From Phoronis pallida (Eukaryota; Phoronida; Phoronidae): a DNA stretch of 10,380 nucleotides. Positions 1 to 7,794 of this stretch are shown piece after piece. Where the stretch lies: the NCBI GenBank assembly GCA_028565715.1, contig JAOXYC010241123.1, positions 1 through 10,380 on the forward strand, read 5' to 3'. Numbering within the stretch: the first letter of the stretch is position 1; the number at the start of each line of letters is the position of its first letter. Position numbers and translations under genes: made by a program. The notes below the pieces were generated by a model. The model did no database searches and was not told the DNA's origin. It saw only the letters and a program-made list of their open reading frames with translations.

Positions 1-24
1 ACGATCCGTTACCAGTTAGAAGCG

Positions 25-206
25 ATAAATGAGTAGTTTAAAAGATGAAGACTGGTGTTATATTGAATCACAAATTAGAATCACAAATGTGTCAGACTTC
101 ATCCTTCATCAGTGTGTGGTGATGAAGGACAAGGTACGAAACGTTTGTGATTTCAATTTGTGATTCAATATAATAACAGTCTTCGTCTTTTTAACTATTC
201 ATTTAT
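25..206. repeat. Foldback element: long imperfect hairpin, 66-base arms
   Basis: The arm at 25-90 is the reverse complement of 141-206 with 8 differences in 66 and no gaps. Six of the eight are transitions: five of them would be G-U wobbles in a plus-strand RNA and one in a minus-strand RNA. The 50-base loop contains a second perfect stem, 102-111 (TCCTTCATCA) with 120-129, closing an 8-base GU-rich loop. As RNA the whole 182 bases would fold into one long rod. It could be a palindromic MITE or a small-RNA precursor. I see no convincing target-site duplication and no coding sequence, so its class is undetermined. Confidence 0.85.
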
Positions 207-301
207 TTATTGAATAAGTCCTGTAACAAAAACTGCATTTTGTATGTTTAATTACTACATTGTATCATAAAACAGCAGTGAACATCAATTGTTCATTCTC
301 T

Positions 302-830
302 CATGAAATCTATTGTTCAAATAATATTCATTTACAGGGTGAGAGTTCCCTTTGATGGTAAGACGTTCCTGGCCTGCTTCTCATGACTTTTATTAATGAT
401 GACTGATGTTCCTGCCATAGACTTCTTTCAACTAAGCACTTGATTGTATACTGGCACCACAATTACTCTGCCATCTCTGTTCAATAGGGGGCATTGTTCT
501 CTAATAATACCATAATACCAATTTTTCTGGAATTAGGACTAAGTCCTATCTTATCCAGCTCAATAATTGAGTTATAATAGAAACTTCTTATGTTGAAGGA
601 TTCTTTGATTTTCATCCTGTGCCTGTTTTAAGAATCCACCAACATTAGGGAACAACGCCCCCTATTGATCAGAAATGGCAGAGAAATTCTGGCGCCACTA
701 TACAACCATGCTTAGTTGTAAGAAGTCCACGGAGGAAAAGTCAGTCATTGATAAAATCCCAGGGTAGATACATCTGACCATCAAACAGAACTCTCACCCA
801 GTAAGTGAATATTGTTTGAGCAACTTCATG
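302..830. repeat. Large inverted repeat, two roughly 190-200-base arms around a 138-base spacer
   Basis: The left arm, 302-505, aligns to the reverse complement of 644-830 over its whole length, at about 80 percent by eye with a few small gaps. Landmarks shared in the same order are CATGAA, CAATATTCAYTTAC-like sequence, GGGTGAGAGTT, TTTGATGGT, GACTTCTT-CAACTAAGCA, TTGTATA-TGGC-CCA, CTCTGCCAT and CAATAGGGGGC. The spacer 506-643 has its own small palindromes (AGGACT/AGTCCT near 535-548 and CTCAAT/ATTGAG near 569-582). There is no reading frame in it. This is either two copies of one dispersed element inserted head to head, or a foldback transposon; the arms have diverged enough to be old. A pre-mRNA through it could form about 190 base pairs of imperfect dsRNA. 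Confidence 0.8.
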
Positions 831-1247
831 GTGTATATGTTGAGTGTCTTAGTGCAACATGGACACAAATACAAATACAAATGATTGATGATTGTTGTCA
901 ACAACTATCATCATGACATGCCAGACATACCAATACAATAAACTGTCAGCTACACCCTCACAATGCACTATTTTTATTCCTATTAATCATTTGGTGTTTT
1001 TTCTCTACAAACTTTGTGTGAATTGTGATCATTTCTTACACTTGATGTGCAGAAAAAGCTGCAGAGGTAATAATAGCACGTCTAAAACAGTAACATCATA
1101 ACAGAATGAAGACTCAGTGCCCACTGTCGCTAGATGGTGTTACACAAACATAAATCAGGAAGAATTGCATCTGTACAGCTCCTTGACAGGTATGCATAAG
1201 TTCAACAGTTTTAAGAGGGATAACATTTTACAAAGAACACTTCTTAC

Positions 1248-1398
1248 AGCAGTCTGGTTGGCGCTGGGCAGTAACTCATGTGCGGCGTGTAACAGCATCT
1301 CCAAGGCAACCCGGGCAGCTTGCTTCTTTGCATCGTTGATAGAGCTGGCTGTACGGTTTGGGTAATTCTCACTGTTGATGACGGCTTCAAGTGTGAAT
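1248..1398 (-). CDS. Exon encoding the second half of dsRNA-binding domain 3, with a degenerate lysine signature
   Basis: This 151-base exon contributes one shared base and 50 residues. It follows a strong acceptor (CATCTTGTTTTCAG) and ends GCT|GTAAGA, phase 0. Strands 2 and 3 are clear (FTLEAVINSENYPNRTA) and helix 2 keeps its amphipathic Ala/Leu core (DAKKQAARVALEML). The KKxAK signature reads INDAK, so the first two lysines are replaced by Ile and Asn while the third is kept. In studied dsRBDs, loss of these lysines weakens or abolishes dsRNA binding and is typical of domains that work in protein-protein contact. After the domain the chain continues LHAAHELLPSANQTA, a short helical extension, and the frame is open at the donor, so more protein follows. 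Its exon was not found between 1 and 1247. Confidence 0.9.
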
Positions 1399-1499
1399 CT
1401 GAAAACAAGATGGGTTGTTAAACATTAAACCTCAGTGTACTTTAAAATCACCTAAAAACGAGTTCATTTAAGTCATAAATTCTTCATATCCAGGATTCC

Positions 1500-1621
1500 A
1501 ACATTAAACATCTCTGAGAAGAGTGAAAGACCTTTGGATACATTCTCAGGAAAATGTTCTGAGTGTGAATCAAGCCTGGACTGCCAGCATGGAAGACTAA
1601 AGTGCTCTAACGACTCGGCCA
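1500..1621 (-). mobile_element. Probable tRNA-derived SINE remnant
   Basis: On the minus strand 1621-1605 reads TGGCCGAGTCGTTAGAG, a good RNA polymerase III A box of a tRNA-like head. About 45 bases later 1576-1565 reads GGCTTGATTCAC, a diverged B box. The spacing is right for a tRNA. No acceptor stem can be closed, so it is not a tRNA gene. The downstream body to about 1500 has no family I recognise, and the 3' end and target duplication are not visible, so the end coordinate is approximate. Both SINEs in the window lie in the same strand sense as the gene. Confidence 0.5.
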
Positions 1622-2440
1622 CAGGCCAGAGTATATTGATCTTTTAACTTTAAATAGACACAGGTCTTCTACTAGTTTTTTATGACGGAACCCTACACAT
1701 TCACTGACTGTAATCACTTGGACAAGTTATACCGACCAACTTGCCAATTATAATGAAGGATGAATTCTCCGCCTTTCAACTTCAAGTACATGTATATTAA
1801 ATGTAGGCTACCCCTGGTTCCGAATTTTTGCTCGTTAATAATTAAGAACATTAATTTACTATTTTCATAAATCAGGCCAGTGTTTTAATGTACATACATG
1901 CTTTACAGCACTCTGGAGGCAATATTTGAGTTCCACTTCATTGATTGCTTAATCATTCAATATTATTTCTTAGAAATCTGCTTAATATTAAAATCCCTAG
2001 TTTCATCCATAACATTCTTATGTTACTGATGAAAAATGAGCTTTTGAACGCACAACAACTTTGCTCAGTGAATGAAAATAAAATACAACACAAACAATTA
2101 GGATTTCATTACCTGGTAAAACAACTTCAATAATGGGAAATATTTTCCATCAAGATGTGACCATTGAGCAATAAGCAGCCACATGGATATAAATGAAACA
2201 TGAATCCAGAGGGACGTCTAAATTAATTACAAAATATCACTGCCCTCCCTCATGCATAATAATTGTAATAATTATGATTTTTTCTGCTTTACCATTTAAT
2301 AAAACCAAATTATAAATTCTTATTGGATTTTTGTGATTTCCTGAATCAATGGCCACTTCATTGACTATTTGTAGTTTGAAGCAAAAAAAAACATGCGTTA
2401 AAATCTGATGTATTTTACTTAGACACAAAGTGGGAAGTGA

Positions 2441-2448
2441 TGACGTCA
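2441..2448. promoter_or_regulatory. CRE-like palindrome TGACGTCA
   Basis: This is a perfect 8-base match to the cAMP-response element bound by CREB/ATF bZIP factors. It is intronic, with no promoter evidence around it. One such match can occur by chance in a few tens of kilobases, so the function is unproven. Confidence 0.2.
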
Positions 2449-2905
2449 TTAACCCACTTACAAACATCCAATGTAATGGTATTTAATTATTTCCTTAGCA
2501 TAGTTACTTAGTTGTACTTTTCTATTTTTGAAAGCGTGCTCATCTCATTATACATTTCAATTTTAAAAAGAGATGGACTCCATTTTAATTCAAACCTTGT
2601 TTTATGCTTAAATTACTAATTTCAATTAAGATTTTTCACTATTATTGGCTCTGTGGCATCTTTATTTGAAATTCTCTATTTATCACATAACTACCCTTGT
2701 TTTCGATCCCGTCACACAATCACTTAATTTCATTGTTTATTGTGGCGACATCGTATTAGTGTGGCGATTGTTTACTTTTGTGTAAACCACGTTTTTAGGT
2801 AAAACTTTATTTCAACATGTGATTAAATGATTCATAAATTCAGAGGAAATAATATGAAGTGATTCTTATAATGAATGGGAAGTAATACCACCTTTTATTG
2901 GATGA

Positions 2906-2960
2906 GATTTTGAAAAGTCATAGAACGAGCCTTTGGCGAGTTCTATGATTTTTCAAAATC
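2906..2960. repeat. Near-perfect 21-bp hairpin
   Basis: Bases 2906-2926 are the reverse complement of 2940-2960 with one difference (G/A at one position, a G-U wobble in plus-strand RNA). The 13-base loop GAGCCTTTGGCGA can itself pair GCC with GGC. The total length, 55 bases, is at the short end for a microRNA precursor, and the arms are unusually perfect for one. A palindromic remnant of a mobile element is at least as likely. It sits inside an intron of the dsRBD gene. Confidence 0.7.
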
Positions 2961-3245
2961 GAAGAAACGTATGTACCAACATAGAAAGGCTCATGGAGAA
3001 GGAACATCCTCAACAGTTCATAATCATCTACATGAACATGATCACACTTTTTCTAGTGATAATGTAGACATTATTAGCAGAGAAAAAACTGGTTTCAAAG
3101 AGTTGTTAAGGCAACAATTTTTGTGAAATGTGACAACCCCTCTCTAAACAAACACGGGCGGTGTCCGACACAAACTTCCATCTGCTTGGGACACCAACAT
3201 ACGAGATCTCCAAAAACAGCGACACCGACGGCGAGATCCAAATTC

Positions 3246-3253
3246 TGACGTCA
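3246..3253. promoter_or_regulatory. Second CRE-like palindrome TGACGTCA
   Basis: The same perfect 8-base CREB/ATF-type palindrome occurs again about 800 bases away, inside the less AT-rich patch at 3150-3300. Both copies lie near ATTAAC or CATTAAC words, so they could be parts of related repeat remnants rather than control sites. Confidence 0.2.
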
Positions 3254-3545
3254 CCCATTAACATCCCTTTGACGAGATCGTGAAGATCTCGAGGATCTAG
3301 GATTCAAGGTAATCTAATTTCCAGTTGAACAGAATTATAATTCCCGTATCAAACTAACATACAATTTAGTTTTTTAATCAATTGTTTGAAGCAAAATCTG
3401 AGAATACCCTCCCATGTGTTTTCTTAAAGGCCATTTTAAAATGGTGACATCGTTATGTATGTTTCTGTGGTTTTCAAACAAAAGATAGCCACTACAACTC
3501 GTCTTCTCTCTCTATAAACTGAATTAAATGTAAAGGTTTGCATAC

Positions 3546-3673
3546 CTTCGTGCGTGATCAGGTCCGGTGACGATGGGCGTGGTGAAGTCTATAGTCATGT
3601 TGCGGGGTCTACAGTATTCCTCCAGAGCACTGACTGGGTCACGTGGCTTCGTCGGTGTCGGGTTGACAGTTTC
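3546..3673 (-). CDS. Exon encoding the first half of dsRNA-binding domain 3
   Basis: This 128-base exon encodes 42 residues plus two bases of a split codon. The acceptor is TTCTACTTTCAG and the donor GTATGC. Residues 1-11 are a Pro/Thr-rich linker (ETVNPTPTKPR). Helix 1 is DPVSALEEYCRPRN, with the conserved small-Leu-Glu-Glu-Tyr pattern. Strand 1 is MTIDFTTPIV, and the loop is GPDHAR, with GPxH intact. The split codon AG|A supplies Arg before strand 2 (RFTLEAV). Compared with the first half of domain 2, it shares DPV at the start, IDFT in strand 1 and GPDH in the loop, at matching spacing, as expected for a duplicated module. Confidence 0.92.
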
Positions 3674-4429
3674 CTGAAAGTAGAACATGTAATGCATACA
3701 GTAACAGATAATGTCAGAATGAGAATTATTTTTCTTCATTCTTTTCATAAATATATATAAATTGAGAAGAGAAAATCCAAAATGTTTACAGGTTTAACAA
3801 CATTTGAGATGAAAATAAGCACAGTTGACTGCTGTACATTGTATTTATCAGACAACAACATTTAGTGTATTTACATAGTGGTAAACACAAACAAAAATTT
3901 AGACATCACAATAGCTCATGATTAGACAACAGTCTAGGTTAAAAGTTAAGATTCAATACTCTATATATTAGACCAAGATGTAAACTAACTACTAAATCCT
4001 TCGGGAGCCTTTAGGCTCATAAGGCCGGATGCTATCCCCCTGGAAAGGATGCAAGTCTGTCGCAGGTTAGTTTCCCAGCCGTAGCTGGTTCTCATTTCCC
4101 GCTGAGTCGACTGGAGCAACGCCAGTAAAGTGTCTTGCTCAAAGACACAACGGACTGCCCGGGGCAAGATCCGAACACACAACCTTTCAGTTATGTGTCC
4201 GACGCTCTACCAACTGAGCTTATCCGCCTGAACAAGATGCAGTAAGTGAAAAAAAAACAGTCTAACTCGCAGTGAAAAAAGGCCCTGTATTTTGGATAAC
4301 AAATTTTGGATGATAAATGTCAGTTTCACCTCGGAGCACCCTTGCAAGGTGCAACTTGAAAATTAATGTAAAATGTTTGGATAATCAAGTCTCTTAAAAT
4401 TTCAAGTAACTAATGAATTACAATAATAC
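3674..4429 (-). other. Intron between domains 2 and 3 (phase 0), carrying a SINE
   Basis: This 756-base intron has donor GTATTA at 4429 and its acceptor just before 3673. A third of it is the Meta-type SINE at 3981-4232. The remainder is AT-rich with no other recognisable element. Reading frames at 3524-3748 and 3554-3760 overlap the adjoining exon or its antisense and run into intron sequence. Confidence 0.8.
3981..4232 (-). mobile_element. tRNA-derived SINE with a MetaSINE-like central core
   Basis: Read on the minus strand, the element opens with a tRNA-like head: GCGGATAAGCTCAGTTGG, with the A box at 4220-4210 (AGCTCAGTTGG) and the B box near 4177-4168 (GTTCGGATCT). The anticodon-arm region (GGACACATAACTGAA) most resembles elongator tRNA-Met. 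Next comes a core at 4148-4087 with GAGCAAGACACTTTAC and ending in AAATGAGAACC, which resembles the conserved central domain of the MetaSINE superfamily. The 3' part contains the stem GAGCC-TAAA-GGCTC, and a TAGTAGTTAGTT tail ends it. CAAGATG flanks both sides (3974-3980 and 4233-4239), a likely target-site duplication from LINE-driven insertion. SINEs are non-coding; the minus reading frame at 3985-4182 is a by-product. The superfamily assignment is from memory of the core sequence. Confidence 0.8.
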
Positions 4430-4574
4430 CTTGACATAGTCGGGCATACACTCAAGACTATCCTCGGTAATAGCAATCAGTGCCGCATCTGCTGCTTTCT
4501 TCTTGGCCTCTTTCTTGTTGTTGGCCTCGCGAGGCGGACACTTCTTACCATCTATCACTGCGCAGATACTGAAC
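4430..4574 (-). CDS. Exon encoding the second half of dsRNA-binding domain 2 and a linker
   Basis: This 145-base exon contributes one shared base and 48 residues. It follows the acceptor GGTTTGTTACAG and ends AAG|GTATTA, a weaker donor than the others but in the phase (0) needed by the next exon. Residues 1-17 form strands 2 and 3 (FSICAVIDGKKCPPREA). Residues 18-35 form helix 2, with the intact signature NNKKEAKKKAADAAL. These lysines are the duplex-phosphate contacts in well-studied dsRBDs. The last 13 residues (TEDSLECMPDYVK) start an acidic linker toward domain 3. If the donor were not used, translation would stop three residues later (VLL then stop), so retention of this intron would give a truncated one-and-two-thirds-domain product. 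Domain 2 looks fully competent for dsRNA binding. Confidence 0.92.
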
Positions 4575-4845
4575 CTGTAACAAACCAACCACATACAAAA
4601 TTTTGAGGGAACATCAGTCATGACGATTATTGCAAAATTTTGCAATTAAAACCACAAGGTCAAAACTAAGTGAGAATTTCAACTTTAAGAAGATAAAATG
4701 AGCTGCAAAATCTGCTGGTTGCAATGATTTGGGTAGTTAAACATGCTGGTGTAAGTAAATATATATATCAGAAATTGAGTAAGTTAGTCATTTAACAAAA
4801 CTAGGAAACGCCAGGCAATAGAATTATACAATATATCCATGGGAA

Positions 4846-4866
4846 AGGCGCTATACGTATTTGTAT
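4846..4866 (+). repeat. Possible SINE 3'-end fragment
   Basis: GGCGCTATACGTATTTGTATT resembles the GCGCTATATAAAT-type 3' tails common in SINEs of marine animals. No tRNA-like head or flanking duplication is visible upstream, so this is a remnant at most. Confidence 0.25.
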
Positions 4867-5749
4867 TTTGTTTGAAAATTAAGCTCCAAGTTTAATATTC
4901 CATTCTTATGCATAACATAACTTATGGCCAGTTGTGTGACACTCATCATCATGAAGCAAAAATAAGTTAAGGCAATAACCATGCATAAAACTAATTTACA
5001 AGTTTCATAATGAGTATCAATCACTGGCTTTCTGTTTCAACATCGATTATGAGTGTCCATTCTACACAATCAACAAATGTTCAAATTAAGAGTCAGTTTA
5101 TGCTACATTCTTGGACCTTGGTTAACTAGCTACTAGGTGATAATGTTTGACTGAGACACCTGTTAAGAGCAATAAAACCTGAGCTCTAACTGACCATCAA
5201 ACTAAGTCAATATGATTAAATGGTTAAAAACACCTTACACTAAGTCTTTGCTTACATTTTGTTCACACATCACATTTAATTACTCATTAAATTGATTAGG
5301 AAATTACTACTTCAAACAAAATTATTTGAACTCCTTGAAAGAGCTCTCACTATTTAAAGTGATCAAAAATGAACTTGCTGCTTGGAATGTCTCCTAAAAT
5401 ATATTAATTAACATTTAGAATCCGCTAACAGCAGACTTTCAATAATAGGCGGAGGCTCCATTGCATAGGTCAACACATTAATAATGCATGGAACTTCAAT
5501 ACATGATTTAGTTTCTAACACCTCACACACCTTTAGAAAGATTTTCACAAGTTACATTAAAAAAACTGGTAAAGTGGTAGTCAGGAAGTTGAGAGAATGT
5601 AACGTTGTTTTGAAAAACACATACTACAGTATATCAAAGATTATAGTAGATGGATTAAAGACAGCCCGTTCCCGGGTTTTCACAAAATTTATGATCTGTT
5701 AGGATCGCCGAGATATCCAAGGAAACGGTGTGAATTTCCATAATGGGAT

Positions 5750-6055
5750 ATGTTCAAATGTAAGTCACTAGTTGTAAATTGCCATGTCAATCAATGGACG
5801 TCAAGGAGACGGTTCATGACATGCGGGATAGAGTCCAAAATATATTTCTATTTGATTTTACTTCACTCGGCGCTCCATCTATCTATTTTCTTTGAGGATA
5901 TGAACTTGAAATATTGGCAAAAGAAGACATATTGCTTCATTATGTCAGCAGTTCTTAAATCAGAACAACTGCAACCAAAACTGTACATCAATAGACCACT
6001 AATATACGTCATAGAAAACCATTGGAAATCTTTACACCATAGTAGTCTCAAGTGA
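5750..6055 (+). other. 101-codon plus-strand reading frame of doubtful reality
   Basis: This is the longest complete frame in the window, ending in TGA 31 bases before an AATAAA at 6087-6092, as a small intron-nested gene might. The translation is rich in Ser, Leu, Lys and Tyr, has no domain, signal peptide or repeat I recognise, and its composition fits translated AT-rich intron. An antisense frame covers much of it. I lean towards chance. Confidence 0.12.
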
Positions 6056-6470
6056 TTTTTGCAAGTAAACAAGGCTGAGCTTAATCAATAAAGCTTTGCT
6101 ATACACTCAATACGCACATCTCCCTATTTAACAACAACAGGCAATGCTGTAAAAGTGATTCATCTTGTCTCGAGAAACAGGAAATATTACGTGGAAGGGA
6201 AATGACGAGGGGACTTGAAAGAGCGTCTTAATTAGATAATTCAAGGCAATGTTTCCTCCATTTACACCCAATCAATAACTCTACTCATTATTTCTTGCAA
6301 ACCCCTGAGCTAGCACTAATACATAACTAGGAAAAGCAAATATTCAATGGCATGTAAAATATAAGCTCTCCGTTTTTAATGAATAAATGTTGCCATGGTT
6401 ACCGAGCTATGGTCATGACATTATTAAATGAGAAAATCCATTAAACAGTTTGATACCCATACTTTCACTA

Positions 6471-6530
6471 AGAGGAGTCATTGTTCTGTAAGGGGAGTCA
6501 TTGTTCTGTAAGAGGAGTCATTGTTCTGTA
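6471..6530 (+). repeat. Tandem repeat, 20-base unit, three copies
   Basis: AGAGGAGTCATTGTTCTGTA occurs three times head to tail. The middle copy differs by one base (AGGGG for AGAGG). It is a minisatellite seed with too few copies and no spacers, so it is not a CRISPR-like array. It lies in the intron of domain 2. Confidence 0.9.
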
Positions 6531-6678
6531 ACAACAACGCTGTTCACAATCATTAACCCAACTGATTTTGTAGCTATTTTAAACTTGGATTTCTGAGCAC
6601 TGGATTGCCATAGCAACATGATGCTAAGGTCATAGGTATTCATATTGCAAGGGATAATGTTATGAGCGACTTCACATA

Positions 6679-6692
6679 ATTATATATATATA
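6679..6692. repeat. TA dinucleotide run
   Basis: About seven TA units form a simple microsatellite in the domain 2 intron, about 130 bases from the exon donor. Nothing suggests a function. Confidence 0.8.
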
Positions 6693-6819
6693 AACGATTT
6701 TGAAAAATTGTATGATTTTTTGACAAACATCAGTTTTGCAATTTACAAAAATACACTAGATATCTATAGGTCCATCAAGAAGCACTCTAACGTGATATCC
6801 AATACATGTACAAACTTAC

Positions 6820-6944
6820 ACAGGTTTGTGATCAGGGCCCTGCTTGCTGAATGATGTAAAGTCAATCTTGAGTCCTTTCTGCACAGCAAGCTCCATCAAT
6901 TCACAAACAGGATCCTTGGTCGTTGCACCATTCTGTTCTTCTCC
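6820..6944 (-). CDS. Exon encoding the first half of dsRNA-binding domain 2
   Basis: This 125-base exon encodes 41 residues plus two bases of a split codon. Acceptor TTTATCTGGCAG precedes it and donor GTAAGT follows. The first ten residues (GEEQNGATTK) are a polar linker from domain 1. The dsRBD then starts at DPVCELMELAVQKG (helix 1, carrying the Glu normally found there), continues with strand 1 (LKIDFTSF) and ends in the GPDHKP loop, the minor-groove contact of dsRBDs. The split codon GT|G gives Val, so strand 2 begins VFSICAV in the next exon. The length from DP to the end of helix 2 is about 67 residues, normal for the family. The plus-strand reading frame across the same bases is an antisense shadow. 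Confidence 0.92.
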
Positions 6945-7794
6945 CTGCCAGATAAACAGTAGAGATACTCAACAAGGGATATATGGCAAATTACCAGTGT
7001 TATATTTGATAAACTTTGGAATGAACCTGATTATATGTTAATGTACAAATATTAATCACCAAATAAAACTAAAGGAGGTGTCCCTATGTTTTTTTTGGCA
7101 GTTTTCATACTTGGAATAGGAAGTTTGCAATTATTTGAGAAACGTCAAGGTGTTGTTTTCAAAGCTTTGAGTTACATGGCAATCAATTATGTACAACATT
7201 CTAATCAACACAAAAGAATGTCTTGTGACATTTTTTAAACTCAAATTGATTTTTTTATCAAATGTCCAGAATATTTTGCCTGTGCCTTTTTACACAGTCA
7301 TCAACCATCGTGACATAATAGAGCATGAAATTAAACCAGGGGTCTTTATACACCTAAATATAGAAAGTTAATGAATCAATACTAACTATTGAATAGCATA
7401 ACACCCAGTAAGCTTACTGTGTAATATTTGCCATCAGAAGACAATATTGGTTTAGCTTGCCAGTATCCAGTAAAGAGTCAATGACTGTGGCAACACCATA
7501 CTCTTAGTGCACCTTCCATAAAATCTCCATAGTGTGCATGTACACAAATAGGTTAAGTGAGCCCACTCTGGTATAAGCCCACCTGAAAATGTCCAGCATT
7601 CCCATAACCCTATGGGCTTATACCAGGGTGTGTATGGTACATCTAAAACTTTATTATTTCAACATCTCTCTGCAAGCACCTGTCAACTCCCCTAGGAACA
7701 AACATAGCCTGGCACTTTTGTGAATGGCCCAAAACCACTTCCAACAACAAACCTCTAATATCATTGTGTTTTAAAATGGAATAATTGGACTTAC
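6945..7794 (-). other. Intron between domains 1 and 2 (phase 0)
   Basis: This 850-base intron has a perfect GTAAGT donor at 7794 and its acceptor before 6944. It is AT-rich. The only structure I see is the 14-base inverted repeat CTGGTATAAGCCCA at 7568-7581 against 7613-7626, with an inner CCCATA/TATGGG stem at 7601-7616. The reading frame 7189-7371 has no recognisable content. Confidence 0.8.
7568..7626. repeat. Short inverted repeat with perfect 14-base arms
   Basis: CTGGTATAAGCCCA at 7568-7581 is perfectly complementary to 7613-7626. The loop end holds a second stem, CCCATA-ACCC-TATGGG (7601-7616), that would compete with the outer one. The core GTATAAGCCC recurs at 9575-9584, hinting at a dispersed element end. 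Confidence 0.65.

Larger units (their letters stand above)
1..1247. other. Presumed intron 3' of the domain 3 exon; inverted-repeat rich
   Basis: No exon is recognisable on either strand. Two long inverted repeats (25-206 and 302-830) fill two thirds of the stretch. Bases 831-1247 are AT-rich, with a short (CAAATA)-like run near 867-882 and no recognised family. Minus- and plus-strand reading frames here are short and lack any domain pattern. The stretch is called intron only because the exon ending at 1248 has a clear donor and an open frame. Confidence 0.55.
1399..3545 (-). other. Intron splitting dsRNA-binding domain 3 (phase 2)
   Basis: This 2147-base intron runs from donor GTATGC (3545) to the acceptor at 1399. 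It holds a tRNA-derived SINE remnant (about 1500-1621), the 2906-2960 hairpin, two TGACGTCA palindromes (2441-2448, 3246-3253) and a less AT-rich patch at about 3150-3300. That patch has repeated GAGATC words, including a CGAGATC/GATCTCG stem at 3273-3291, and looks like an unidentified element remnant. The rest is AT-rich, and the short reading frames in it (for example 1945-2133 and 2237-2467) have no domain pattern or splice support. Confidence 0.75.
4575..6819 (-). other. Intron splitting dsRNA-binding domain 2 (phase 2)
   Basis: This is the longest complete intron here, 2245 bases, from donor GTAAGT at 6819 to the acceptor before 4574. It holds a possible SINE-tail fragment (4846-4866), a doubtful plus-strand reading frame with a nearby AATAAA (5750-6092), a 3 x 20-base tandem repeat (6471-6530) and a TA run at 6679-6692. 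I see no domain-encoding exon in it. Confidence 0.8.

Noticed and set aside
1125-1143. CACTGTCGCTAGATGGTGT as a CTCF-type insulator site
   Set aside because: The resemblance is partial and rests on a single site; no second evidence.
1117-1365. Plus-strand reading frame of 82 codons
   Set aside because: It lies antisense to the domain 3 exon, which has clear dsRBD content and splice sites; the plus frame has no domain pattern.
3554-3760. Plus-strand reading frame of 68 codons
   Set aside because: It is the antisense shadow of the exon at 3546-3673.
3985-4182. Minus-strand reading frame of 65 codons
   Set aside because: It falls entirely inside the SINE and crosses its tRNA-like B box and core; SINEs do not code.
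4160-4230. Possible tRNA gene
   Set aside because: The A and B boxes are good but the acceptor and T stems do not close, and the sequence runs straight into a SINE core.
6471-6530. CRISPR-like array
   Set aside because: Three contiguous copies without spacers in an animal intron; a plain tandem repeat.
6844-7041. Plus-strand reading frame of 65 codons
   Set aside because: It is the antisense shadow of the exon at 6820-6944 and its intron.
7073-7079. AGGAGGT resembling a bacterial ribosome binding site
   Set aside because: The window is eukaryotic intron and no start codon or gene follows.
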